Assembly (NCBI RefSeq): GCF_000745485.1
Contig: NZ_JQJK01000015.1
Span: 220,941 to 260,578, forward strand
Direction: 5' to 3'
Origin: Methanobacterium veterum
GTDB taxonomy: Archaea > Methanobacteriota > Methanobacteria > Methanobacteriales > Methanobacteriaceae
DNA length: 39,638 nt
Shown here: piece after piece, positions 16,362 through 23,918 of the stretch
Position numbering within the stretch: position 1 is the first letter of the stretch
How the letters are laid out: every line of letters begins with the position of its first letter
The notes under the pieces: generated by a model
Seen by the model: only the letters and a program-made list of their open reading frames with translations
Told to the model about the DNA's origin: nothing
The model's database searches: none
Translations under genes and position numbers: made by a program

Positions 16362-16439
16362 TTAGAAATCACTGCATTCCACGTCATTTAAGACTAACAT
16401 TTTCTTTGTTTCCTCATTAATAACGACAAGTAGTTTCAC
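16362..16439 (-). pseudogene. Duplicated 3' end of the 81-aa gene
   Basis: The minus strand encodes KLLVVINEETKKM-LVLNDVE, then CSDF and a stop. This matches the last 24 codons of the intact gene at 16610-16855, which ends KLLVVINEETKKM-KVLNDVE-IEDI. Homology also continues past the stops (CGCTGCGGA and following). There is no start or N-terminal part, so this is a gene-end fragment created by a ~249-bp tandem duplication. Confidence 0.8.
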
Positions 16440-16441
16440 AT

Positions 16442-16518
16442 CCACATTTTTTCAAAAAAAGCCCTCGAAAACTATGTTTTCGGGGCGCCGAAAATTCATA
16501 GAATTTTCGAGCGGATGG
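16442..16518 (+). repeat. Dispersed two-hairpin element, type X, copy 1
   Basis: A ~77-nt element with ends CCAC...(A)TGG. Internal hairpins are CGAAAAC-TAT-GTTTTCG and CGAAAATTC-ATA-GAATTTTCG, joined by GGGGCGCC. It is the same element and orientation as 36678-36755; in the second hairpin G-C pairs of this copy are A-T pairs there, so pairing is kept. Confidence 0.75.
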
Positions 16519-16596
16519 ATCAAAAAATCATCGTCGTCGAAAATCTTTGATTTTCTGGACAGCAAAAACGAAGTTTTTGCATGCTTCGCTGCGGAG
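16519..16596 (+). repeat. Dispersed two-hairpin element, type Y, copy 1
   Basis: Begins GGATCAAAAAAT at its border with X. Hairpins are GAAAATC-TTT-GATTTTC and GCAAAAAC-GAA-GTTTTTGC, ending ATGCTTCGCTGCGG. A relative in inverted orientation lies at 36606-36677. Confidence 0.65.
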
Positions 16597-16609
16597 AAAA
16601 GGAATCAAA

Positions 16610-16855
16610 TCAAATATCCTCAATTTCCACATCATTGAGGACTTTCATCTTCTTTGTTTCTTCGTTAATAACAACCAGCAGCTTTTCGTCTAATCTTATT
16701 AGTTCTGCAAGCGGCTTTCCGTTTAATTCTAATCCTAGTTTTCTTATTTTCCAGCTGTGTGCTGCTAACCATATCTCAATATCGTTTGTGATTCCCATTT
16801 TGAGGTATTTTTCTTTGGCAGATTGGGTTTCTTTATAATTGATTAAAAGCGGCAT
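16610..16855 (-). CDS. Hypothetical 81-aa protein
   Basis: Small soluble protein with no family I recognise. It is mixed alpha/beta, with a middle helix (NDIEIWLAAHSWKIRK) and a C-terminal strand-turn (KLLVVINEETKKMKVLNDVE) that could be a small beta-hairpin unit. AAGGAG lies 8 nt before ATG 16855, a strong ribosome site. Its 3' end is duplicated at 16362-16439 with hairpin elements between. It is divergent from a small possible RHH gene, and the shared intergenic region has inverted motifs, so the two may be co-controlled. Confidence 0.75.
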   Translation of the reverse strand: MPLLINYKETQSAKEKYLKMGITNDIEIWLAAHSWKIRKLGLELNGKPLAELIRLDEKLLVVINEETKKMKVLNDVEIEDI

Positions 16856-16905
16856 TTTTTAGGCTCCTTAATTTTTTGGTAACCACCTTCACATATGTAT
16901 GTACT

Positions 16906-16937
16906 TGCACACATGTATATAAAAGTATGCTTGTGCA
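16906..16937 (+). promoter_or_regulatory. Divergent promoter with TGCACA/TGTGCA dyad
   Basis: TGCACA (16906-16911) and TGTGCA (16932-16937) flank a TATATAAAAG TATA box (16916-16925) for the rightward gene. A repressor dimer here would block the promoter; the adjacent small DNA-binding-like protein is the obvious candidate. Confidence 0.5.
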
Positions 16938-16978
16938 TTTGAGAATAGTTAAATGCGAATAGGTATCCACAATAATGT

Positions 16979-17188
16979 ATGGCAGACAGAAAGAAAGCAG
17001 AGATATTATGGAATAATGCAGAAAGGAAACAGATAAGGGTAATGATTCCTGTGGAGCTGCTGGAAGAAATCAATGATGATGCTGTTGAAAACTGGAAGCT
17101 TGATCATGCTGCAAGGGCTAAAGAAGTGACCTATCGTCTTTTGCTTGCTAAGGAATGCGAAGCGAAGAAGACGAAGGGTGAGAAATAA
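16979..17188 (+). CDS. Small possible ribbon-helix-helix regulator (69 aa)
   Basis: The short strand-like KQIRVMIPVELLEEIND followed by two helices (ARAKEVTYRLLLAKE) looks like an RHH (Arc/CopG-type) DNA-binding fold, but the match is by eye only. The C-terminus is strongly basic. The start is ATG 16979, ~55 nt after its TATA box. It may be an autoregulator acting at the dyad at 16906-16937, or the antitoxin of an unrecognised pair with the 81-aa gene. Confidence 0.6.
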   Translation: MADRKKAEILWNNAERKQIRVMIPVELLEEINDDAVENWKLDHAARAKEVTYRLLLAKECEAKKTKGEK

Positions 17189-17202
17189 GTATATTTAATG
17201 GG

Positions 17203-17210
17203 TTTTTTTT
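17203..17210 (+). terminator. T-run terminator
   Basis: Eight T shortly after the RHH-like gene, between convergent genes. Confidence 0.45.
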
Positions 17211-17245
17211 AAATTTTGGTGACATAACGAAGCTTGAATTTTGTT

Positions 17246-17614
17246 CTAATATTTTTTAAGATTATGGACCTCACTAAGCCTTTTAATGTGAATATCAGTT
17301 TCTTCTTCTAACATGCAAATATCTAGTTCTACCTCTAAAACCTTTGGATCTATTCTTTCTGGAATAATGCCCTTTTTAGCGAATTCTACAAGCGATTTGT
17401 AAGTTTCGAACTCAACAGCAGTGAAATACTTGAATAAATATAAATCATCTCCTGCTTCATACATCTTTAAATTAGATATTCGGAGCTTCTTTTTTAGTTC
17501 GATTACAAGTTTTCTCTGTCTGGCATTCAGATTTGAAATCTGAAAAGTAGCATGATATATATTCCTATTTTTAATGTATCTCATATTGACTAAACTGGTG
17601 TCATCAGGTTTCAT
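17246..17614 (-). CDS. Hypothetical 122-aa protein
   Basis: No family recognised. It is soluble and basic in its first half (RQRKLVIELKKKLRISN) and acidic at its end (EVELDICMLEEETDIH). The ribosome site GAGGTCAT precedes ATG 17614. It is divergent from a winged-helix regulator gene, the pair sharing two tandem palindromes, so they are probably one regulatory unit. A toxin or partner-protein role is possible but unsupported. Confidence 0.7.
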   Translation of the reverse strand: MKPDDTSLVNMRYIKNRNIYHATFQISNLNARQRKLVIELKKKLRISNLKMYEAGDDLYLFKYFTAVEFETYKSLVEFAKKGIIPERIDPKVLEVELDICMLEEETDIHIKRLSEVHNLKKY

Positions 17615-17658
17615 TTTATGACCTCACACCACCTTCAGTTTTCTATTAAATTCCTGTA

Positions 17659-17703
17659 TTTATAAGTTTTTCCATAAATTATGGAATATCCATGTAATAT
17701 GGA
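17659..17703 (+). promoter_or_regulatory. Promoter with two tandem palindromic operators
   Basis: TTTATAAG (17659-17666) is a TATA box. TCCATAAATTATGGA (17671-17685) and TCCATGTAATATGGA (17689-17703) are two palindromes spaced 18 bp, covering the expected transcription start near 17690. The second reaches the GGAG ribosome site of the downstream gene. Confidence 0.7.
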
Positions 17704-17718
17704 GCTAATTACTTAACC

Positions 17719-18294
17719 ATGGAAAATCCAAAAAATAGTGGTGGTAATTTGGCCAAAGTCATGATAACTAACATTACAAAAGAAAAAGACCTGATAAAAG
17801 CGCTTGACAAAAGTGAATGTAATGACGCTATAGTATTCTACGATGAAAACTACGAGAAAATTCCTGAAAACTATCACTGGAATGCAACATATGTCAAAAT
17901 AAATAAAGAATTTATCAGTGCATTAAAGCAGGTGAAAGGTATCTTAAGAGAAAATGAATTATGTGAATTCTTCATAGAACATAATAATGTTAGTGTATAT
18001 TTGATGTACGGCGTTTTATCTGATGAAACAAATTATAATATTTATATTTTCGAAAATGGAGAATTTGAACTCCTTCCACCGCAAAAAAACAAATTAGATA
18101 ATTATGAAATTCTGATTTTGAAGACATTAGTTGGTAATCAATATAATGCAGCTGAAATAATTCGTAAATCTGGGATAACTAAGACTCTTGTTTATGATAG
18201 GTTAAAAAGGCTTCAAAATATGGGTTTGATAGTGAAGTCAAATAGGAAGTATGAGTTGGATTCGTTGGGGTCGGACTTTTTGGAATTGATTTGA
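17719..18294 (+). CDS. Winged-helix regulator with unknown N-terminal domain
   Basis: 191 aa. Residues ~125-191 are a winged helix-turn-helix (LDNYEILILKTLVGNQYNAA, SGITKTLVYDRLKRL, then MGLIVKSNRKYEL). Residues 1-120 are an alpha/beta domain I do not recognise; it could be a sensor domain. The tandem palindromes in its promoter are the likely binding site for autoregulation. It is divergent from the 122-aa gene at 17614. The 130 nt after it hold nothing clear. Confidence 0.8.
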   Translation: MENPKNSGGNLAKVMITNITKEKDLIKALDKSECNDAIVFYDENYEKIPENYHWNATYVKINKEFISALKQVKGILRENELCEFFIEHNNVSVYLMYGVLSDETNYNIYIFENGEFELLPPQKNKLDNYEILILKTLVGNQYNAAEIIRKSGITKTLVYDRLKRLQNMGLIVKSNRKYELDSLGSDFLELI

Positions 18295-18423
18295 TTGTTA
18301 TTATTTAACAGGAACAAATCTAGGGTGTATATGATTTCTAGTTAAAATAGATTAGATAAATTCTTAATCTTAAGGCCAATTTTTACTTGTTTAATGAAAT
18401 AGAAAGAATATGAAGTTATTTTG

Positions 18424-18714
18424 TTAATCATTTAATTCTTCACATAAATCACAGACTTTTTTAAAGTTTTCTTGTTTCCTTTTGTCTTCCTCATACTGCT
18501 TTTTTATCTCATTTAAAGTTTTTACATATGTATTAGCAGTTAACATTAGTAATGCTATAATTAAGACCAATATTATGTTTATTAAAAGAATAAATGCATC
18601 TTTTAGAAAAGAAAGAGTAATAGTAACAGTTATTGTAATTAATCCAATGAGGATTGCCGCTATATTTAAATTAAATGTGGATATAAATGATTCCTTTAGA
18701 ATTTTCGTGTCCAT
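18424..18714 (-). CDS. Small membrane protein, two transmembrane helices
   Basis: 96 aa. Two hydrophobic helices (~14-36 and ~40-60) are followed by a charged cytoplasmic helix (YVKTLNEIKKQYEEDKRKQE). It ends with two Cys (CDLCEELND). AAGGTGAAAT before ATG 18714 is a good ribosome site. It lies 44 nt after the SEC-C gene on the same strand, so the two may be co-transcribed. Function is unknown; small two-helix proteins are common membrane effectors in defence loci, which is only a suggestion here. Confidence 0.75.
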   Translation of the reverse strand: MDTKILKESFISTFNLNIAAILIGLITITVTITLSFLKDAFILLINIILVLIIALLMLTANTYVKTLNEIKKQYEEDKRKQENFKKVCDLCEELND

Positions 18715-18758
18715 TATTTCACCTTAAAAATGTTATTAAATCCAAAAGGGGTAATTAT

Positions 18759-21137
18759 CTATTTACAGCATTTTTTATATTTTTTACCACTGCCACAAGG
18801 ACATAGATCATTATTTTCTAATTTCTTGCCCATTGTTCGGAATCCAGCAAAATTTAGTCCTTTAAACCTTTTAAGTTGGTTATTCTTACGATAATCATGT
18901 CTCCATTTTTGCTTATAATTTTTAAAATCTTTAACTATAACTTTCTCCTCTTGTAAACTAATATTTAATAAAACCCATTCTTCTAATTTATGTTTATACA
19001 TTTTCATTTTACAATAATAATCTACATCATGAGGATTGTAATTATCGTGGGTAGTAATTATAATAGTTAACCCAATCGTTGGCTTATCTATGCAAATGGT
19101 AAAATAATAATTGTAATTTTCGTTGATTTTTAAATCATCGACAATATTTTGGATATTTTCTAAAATGATATGCTGGATTTCTGCATTAAAACCAAGTAAA
19201 AGTGTTGAAATGCTAGTAAAATCTTTTTTATTTACTTTTTCTACACCTTTTACAATTTCTTCATACTCTTTAGGAATATCTATTTGTGGTTTTTCACCTG
19301 TAGATACTTGACCATCAAGATAATTATAATAACGGTCTAATGGTTCAGTATATGTAGTTGGAATCTCTATTTCGTCGTAATGTTCTAATGTCTTATCATC
19401 AAAATCAAGTTGCCGGTCAAGAAAACACATAAATAAATCTAATTCATCTGACGCTTTAATTTGAGCATAATTGTTTAATATCGTCCTTTGCTGTAAAAAC
19501 AGGATAAATTCAGAAGGGAATTCAACTATTTCTGATATTATACGTAAGTCATTTATAAATACTGACCAAGGCCACTCTTTTCCTTGGATGAGGTCTATTG
19601 ACTTTAATAAGTTTAAATTTATTGAAATGTATCCTAAATTTTCTAAAGTGATATTTATAAGGTATATGTTTTTAAACCTTTTTTTATCTTTAATTACTAA
19701 TATTTCAGAGCCTCTTTCATCTTCAAATACTGGTTCCTCGGATTCTTCAATATATTTTTTTGTTCTTAAGGCTTGAGAATATGCCTTATCAATAAGTTCA
19801 GTAGCATCATTCTTTAAAGCCCGAATACTGCCTCTACGGGCGGAAATAGAGAAAGAACCTCCTTTTGCTTCAATTATAAATAAATTATTATCATATATTA
19901 CAATACCATCTGTTTCAGGGCGTTTTCTCTCGCCATTTTCAGTAATATAATAAAAAAGTTTATTATAAATTTCTGCATCTGGAAATATTGTCTTAAAATA
20001 TTCTAAAGCTTTTATTTCTAAACATTCCCCACTTTTTGTTTTATAATTATTTTCAAAATAAGATTCGTCTTTTTCTTTAATCCATGCTTCAATGATGTTT
20101 ATTGTATTTCTAAAGAGAATATTTGGGATAAAACAGTAAAAATCATCGTTATATTCAATAATAGGTCTTTCTTGTATTATTGAATCATTAGTTGGCCAAC
20201 ATGGTCCTTTTTTAAAAGAGGTAAATGGTATATTCTCACCAAAATGAGAGCTTAAAAGTTTAAGAAGTTTTTTTGGTATTTTATCGTTAGGTTCAACAAT
20301 AAATGGGAACTTTTCAGTTTTTCTTTTTAAAGCGTCTAGTTCTTTTCGTTTTTTTAAGACTTCAGGTAAATTATTATAATTCTTTTTAATGTCTTCAATA
20401 GAAAGGTTTTTATTTTCATCTTGTTCAATAAAATCTCTAAATAATTCCTGTAATTCTCCTACCTTTACCCAAAATTCTTGCTGATTATTTGAATTTTTTA
20501 ATAATTGGGATCCTATCTCATTTATGCCCTCAATTATTTCATCAGTAGTTAAATCAAAATTTTCCTTAAGAAATGAATCGTGTGGTTTAAATAAATCTTT
20601 TACTAATTCAAGATGATGTTTTTTATATGAGTCTCCTCGAAGGAAAAGATATGAAGTTAAAGACATAAAGCGAATTTTCCCCTCAATTTCATCTGTTTTG
20701 CCTTCTACTGTTTCAGTAGCAAAATATAAAGTTACATCATTTAATATTTCATTTATTAATGTTATAAACTCCTCTATTTTATTTTTAGGTGTGTTTATTC
20801 CTATATTAAATTTAGAATGGCCTAAAATGAGACTTAATGCATATTCAACATATATTTCTTTACCCGGATGTGTAAATTCACTGTATTTTTCCATATTTGT
20901 AAGAAAATTAGCTAAAGTAATAGATTGAAGAAGAATAAATGGGTCATATTCTTTTATTATTGCAGATACTTTTTGTATATTTTCATCTATTTTTTCCTTA
21001 ATTTCGGGTCTTTTAGATTTAATATCTTTAATAAATTCTTCAAATTCTTCAGGTTCCATTTTAGAAGACATGGCCAAACCATCATCGACTATTTCATATT
21101 CGATAGTTCTTTTAGATGAATTATTACTTTTAGACAT
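18759..21137 (-). CDS. PD-(D/E)XK nuclease-like protein with SEC-C tail
   Basis: 792 aa. Residues ~370-460 contain GECLEIKALEYF, PETDGIVIYDNNLF and FIIEAKGG, giving Glu371/374, Asp410 and Glu423-x-Lys425, the pattern of NERD/PD-(D/E)XK nucleases. The last ~17 residues (LCPCGSGKKYKKCCK) are a complete SEC-C zinc motif, a small module that binds metal and often contacts nucleic acid or protein. The N-terminal ~350 residues are helical and unassigned, as is 480-770. Predicted role: a metal-dependent nuclease. The gene is markedly AT-rich. It sits ahead of a small membrane protein on the same strand. Confidence 0.75.
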   Translation of the reverse strand: MSKSNNSSKRTIEYEIVDDGLAMSSKMEPEEFEEFIKDIKSKRPEIKEKIDENIQKVSAIIKEYDPFILLQSITLANFLTNMEKYSEFTHPGKEIYVEYALSLILGHSKFNIGINTPKNKIEEFITLINEILNDVTLYFATETVEGKTDEIEGKIRFMSLTSYLFLRGDSYKKHHLELVKDLFKPHDSFLKENFDLTTDEIIEGINEIGSQLLKNSNNQQEFWVKVGELQELFRDFIEQDENKNLSIEDIKKNYNNLPEVLKKRKELDALKRKTEKFPFIVEPNDKIPKKLLKLLSSHFGENIPFTSFKKGPCWPTNDSIIQERPIIEYNDDFYCFIPNILFRNTINIIEAWIKEKDESYFENNYKTKSGECLEIKALEYFKTIFPDAEIYNKLFYYITENGERKRPETDGIVIYDNNLFIIEAKGGSFSISARRGSIRALKNDATELIDKAYSQALRTKKYIEESEEPVFEDERGSEILVIKDKKRFKNIYLINITLENLGYISINLNLLKSIDLIQGKEWPWSVFINDLRIISEIVEFPSEFILFLQQRTILNNYAQIKASDELDLFMCFLDRQLDFDDKTLEHYDEIEIPTTYTEPLDRYYNYLDGQVSTGEKPQIDIPKEYEEIVKGVEKVNKKDFTSISTLLLGFNAEIQHIILENIQNIVDDLKINENYNYYFTICIDKPTIGLTIIITTHDNYNPHDVDYYCKMKMYKHKLEEWVLLNISLQEEKVIVKDFKNYKQKWRHDYRKNNQLKRFKGLNFAGFRTMGKKLENNDLCPCGSGKKYKKCCK

Positions 21138-21231
21138 TATACTTCCAACTCCATCTTTTCATAGCAAATTTAAATAATTCATTAGCCCTATTTTCAATTA
21201 GTTTTTTTATTCAATTCTCATTTATTATAAG

Positions 21232-21606
21232 TTAATATTCATCATAAATACGTCTTTCAGTATTTTTAGTTTTTGTAGTTGCTCTATCACCTAAATAAAA
21301 TGTAACTATGCCTATAATTACTCCAATTATAACACCAAGATAGCCTGTTATATAAAGCCCCAAAAAGGAAGACCCAAAAGTCAGAATTAATACAAAAATT
21401 AGTAAAGGATAATTAGTTTCACGTCCCTTCTCTTCTGAGGCTACTTCACCGAGTTTTGTACCTACTATCAATGGTGGAAGTTCAATTTCAACTTCTCCAG
21501 TTTTATAAATGCTACCGCATTTAGGACAAGGTTCATTACTATTAAATTCTACTTATTCTCCACAATCTGTACATTTCATCGATGTTTTTGGTTCAATTTC
21601 GCCCAT
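21232..21606 (-). pseudogene. Zinc-ribbon membrane protein with in-frame stop
   Basis: An ATG at 21606, with ribosome site GGTGAT, opens a 124-codon frame interrupted only by TAA at codon 18 (21555-21553). The first part holds two CxxC knuckles (KCTDCGE before the stop side, PCPKCGS after), so the stop falls inside a zinc ribbon. After it come a linker and two hydrophobic segments (LLIFVLILTFGSSFLGLYI and GVIIGVIIGIVTFYL) and a charged end. The part after the stop has a start-like ATA/ATT region but no good start of its own. Either a nonsense mutation or a base error; one base change restores it. Confidence 0.7.
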
Positions 21607-21698
21607 ATAATCACCTTCAATCAAAATTATTTTTAATAATGATTTAATTAAACTTATCTATTGAACTAAGATAATAATAACAAAAGGGGGTAAAAAGA

Positions 21699-22481
21699 AT
21701 GATCTCATATAAAGATATTTTCTTTAAAATAAAAGAAACATTAAAAGAACAAAGTAGCTTTACTGGAGAAGAATTTGATGATGTTTTAGAATATTTTAAA
21801 CATGTTGGATCCAGTAAACTTGATGATAATGATTATTACCATTTGATGGTTGATATTGTATTTTATTCTGGAATGAAGGCTAATACGGTTACCAGTAAGA
21901 GGGGTATATTTAGGGGTTATTTCGACCATTATAGTAAAGTCTATTTGTATGATGAAGATAAAATTAATGAGATTTTAAGCGATAAGAACATGATTAGAAA
22001 TAAAGCTAAAATTAAATCATGTATAAATAATGCTAAGACTTTTAAAAATATAATTGATAAATATGGCTCATTTGAAAACTACATAAACTCTTTTAAACTT
22101 ACTGAGTCATCTGAAAACCTTTTATTATTTAGAGACGAAATTATGCGGAGATTTGGACATATTGGTCCCATTACTTCCTATCAATTCATGATGGATATTG
22201 GTCTACCATTTTTAAAGCCTGATAGGGTTATAAGAAGGATTTTTAGGAGAATAGGGTTAATAAAATATGATGACCAATTATTTGAAACAGTAATTCAAGG
22301 TCGAAAAATGAGTGAAGAAACAGGTCTTCCAATCCGTTATATAGATATTATCTTGGTTAAATATGGTCAAATGGGTAGAGATGATACATTTGGTTTAAAA
22401 GATGGCATATGCTTAGAGAAAAATCCTAAATGTGAATTATGTGGAATTAGAAAGTACTGTGAAGAATCTGAATTTCTCTGA
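21699..22481 (+). CDS. Tag-like HhH-GPD DNA glycosylase with Fe-S motif
   Basis: 260 aa. The N-terminal half resembles 3-methyladenine DNA glycosylase I (FYSGMKANTV, then NKAKIKSCINNAKTF near residues 105-119). The C-terminal part (PITSYQFMMDIGLPFLKPDR) is a helix-hairpin-helix/GPD region. It ends in Cys238-x6-Cys245-x2-Cys248-x5-Cys254, the spacing of the endonuclease III [4Fe-4S] loop, which classic Tag proteins lack. Predicted role: removal of damaged or modified bases. It may be housekeeping, or it may act on modified phage or host DNA given its neighbours. The start is ATG 21699 after AAAGGGGG. Confidence 0.8.
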   Translation: MISYKDIFFKIKETLKEQSSFTGEEFDDVLEYFKHVGSSKLDDNDYYHLMVDIVFYSGMKANTVTSKRGIFRGYFDHYSKVYLYDEDKINEILSDKNMIRNKAKIKSCINNAKTFKNIIDKYGSFENYINSFKLTESSENLLLFRDEIMRRFGHIGPITSYQFMMDIGLPFLKPDRVIRRIFRRIGLIKYDDQLFETVIQGRKMSEETGLPIRYIDIILVKYGQMGRDDTFGLKDGICLEKNPKCELCGIRKYCEESEFL

Positions 22482-22540
22482 GTAAATTTGGAGGTATGCT
22501 ATTTTTTACTTAGGATTTTCAAAAATAATAATGAATATTG

Positions 22541-23095
22541 TTATTCACTAGGGAAAACAGTCTTAAGAGATGGATTCTTAGCAATCAAAGCTTCTAGAAA
22601 ATTATTATACTCTGGATTTTTCTCTTGTAGAATAAGATTTAATTCCATCCATTCCATATTATTAAATACAAAACTGCCCTGATTACCTTGATAATTTCTT
22701 CGTACTGGTTCAGAGTCTGCTAAAATAGCATCCTGTTTCATTTCTTTTGATAAAACAGAATTTTCAAACTTATAAATAACAATAGCGTCACAATAATGCC
22801 ATCCGCTAAATTTACCACTATCTTTGTTAATATAAGGCTTTGAAATTGCTTGAACTAAATATTTTACATCAGTTTTAGGGCTTGTACGATAAAGAATAAT
22901 TAAATCCCCTATTCTAGTATTTTCGTCACAGGTCCAATTTAATTCATATCCTGGCTCTAAAATCTCTCTGTCGGAACCATCATGATCTAAATAATAGTCT
23001 GGACCAGTAACCCAAAGCCAAAAGCTTTTTGGTTCACAATTTATAGCATAGGATGCTAAATCAATGTATTCTTCTATTTTTTCCTTACTAATCAC
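22541..23095 (-). CDS. EVE-domain protein
   Basis: 184 aa from GTG 23095, chosen because GGAGG lies 7 nt upstream; a longer frame from 23125 has no ribosome site. FWLWVTGPDYY, then TRIGDLIILYRTSPK and KYLVQAISKP give the strand order of an EVE (PUA-like) domain, which binds modified bases such as methylcytosine. Further motifs GWHYCDAIVIYKF and PVRRNYQG complete it. It is the second gene of a pair with DUF1802, 39 nt apart, near a DNA glycosylase and a restriction system, so recognition of modified DNA is a reasonable guess. Confidence 0.78.
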   Translation of the reverse strand: MISKEKIEEYIDLASYAINCEPKSFWLWVTGPDYYLDHDGSDREILEPGYELNWTCDENTRIGDLIILYRTSPKTDVKYLVQAISKPYINKDSGKFSGWHYCDAIVIYKFENSVLSKEMKQDAILADSEPVRRNYQGNQGSFVFNNMEWMELNLILQEKNPEYNNFLEALIAKNPSLKTVFPSE

Positions 23096-23134
23096 AGAAT
23101 TTCCTCCTATTACAATACAAAACAATTGAATTTA

Positions 23135-23656
23135 CTATTGTCCTACAGCTTTAGCAGTTTTAGAAAATTCAGCATCACTTAAAACAGGTTTAATACCTTC
23201 AAGAGAAACCTCTTTTTTTAAATTAGCATAACAAATAGCGCCAGGAGTAGGCTCTGCCATAAATGGCTCTTTTAGTTCATAAACTCTTAAGGCCCAAACA
23301 TAAGCTTTTTGTCCTTTTAGATATGATTTAACGTGTTCTGGAGTCCAAATATAAAACTTCTGCATGCGGTGGGTGCTTTGGGCAGATTTTTCAGCAATTT
23401 TTTCTAAAGTTGCGTAGTATTTGATTTCTACTTTGTTGCCTTTCTTTTTAGGGAGAGCATGCTCTTCAACGAATGATTGATGTTTATTCTGGAAGCTTTC
23501 TAAATAATTATCTTTATTTGCGTAACTAACTGTTGGATACAAAAGAAACTTTTTAAGATTGGTTTTGTAGGTTCTTATTAGAACTGTTTGTTTTCCCTGG
23601 CCAAGGGCTTCCACTGTTGCGTTCCATTCTTTAAGGCATTTATTAATTTTATTCAT
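23135..23656 (-). CDS. DUF1802 family protein
   Basis: 173 aa from ATG 23656, chosen for AGGGATT upstream; the longer frame from 23704 lacks one. The opening EWNATVEALGQGKQTVLIR and the later FYIWTPEHVKSYLKGQ and KAYVWALRVYEL are typical of DUF1802, a family without a known function. A basic middle (PKKKGNKVEIKYY) could bind nucleic acid. It is divergent from the GHKL/type I restriction operon and followed by the EVE gene. Confidence 0.8.
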   Translation of the reverse strand: MNKINKCLKEWNATVEALGQGKQTVLIRTYKTNLKKFLLYPTVSYANKDNYLESFQNKHQSFVEEHALPKKKGNKVEIKYYATLEKIAEKSAQSTHRMQKFYIWTPEHVKSYLKGQKAYVWALRVYELKEPFMAEPTPGAICYANLKKEVSLEGIKPVLSDAEFSKTAKAVGQ

Positions 23657-23791
23657 ATAATCCCTATTATTAATTAAAATGGATGAACTATTAAAATTTA
23701 TCATTGACCTTATGGATTCAATATTATATATTATAATTTGTTAATTTTTTCGCAGTAATTTCTAAAAAATATAATAATGGAAGTATTGTGA

Positions 23792-23853
23792 GTATACTTG
23801 GAATATACAAGTGAATTTTTATTTGCTTGTTAAAAAAGTAAAAATTTATATAC
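23792..23853 (+). promoter_or_regulatory. Promoter of GHKL/type I restriction operon
   Basis: TTTATATA at 23845-23852 is the TATA box, with transcription expected near 23877. ACTTG/CAAGT motifs cluster here: CTTG-GAATATA-CAAG near 23800, then TACTTGATTAGTTAAGTA after the TATA box. They may be operator half-sites. Confidence 0.55.
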
Positions 23854-23918
23854 TTGATTAGTTAAGTAATATGCAAGAGAAAAATTTTTCACTTGTGTAA
23901 ATGAAAAGGGGTAGTTTT

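Noticed and set aside
16442..16596. Simple factor-independent terminators
   Set aside because: Several hairpins in series, repeated at distant sites and inside genes, do not fit single-gene terminators.
21925..22481. Plain endonuclease III assignment from the Fe-S motif
   Set aside because: The N-terminal half follows the Tag pattern (NKAKIKSCINNAKTF), so a simple Nth call is not supported.
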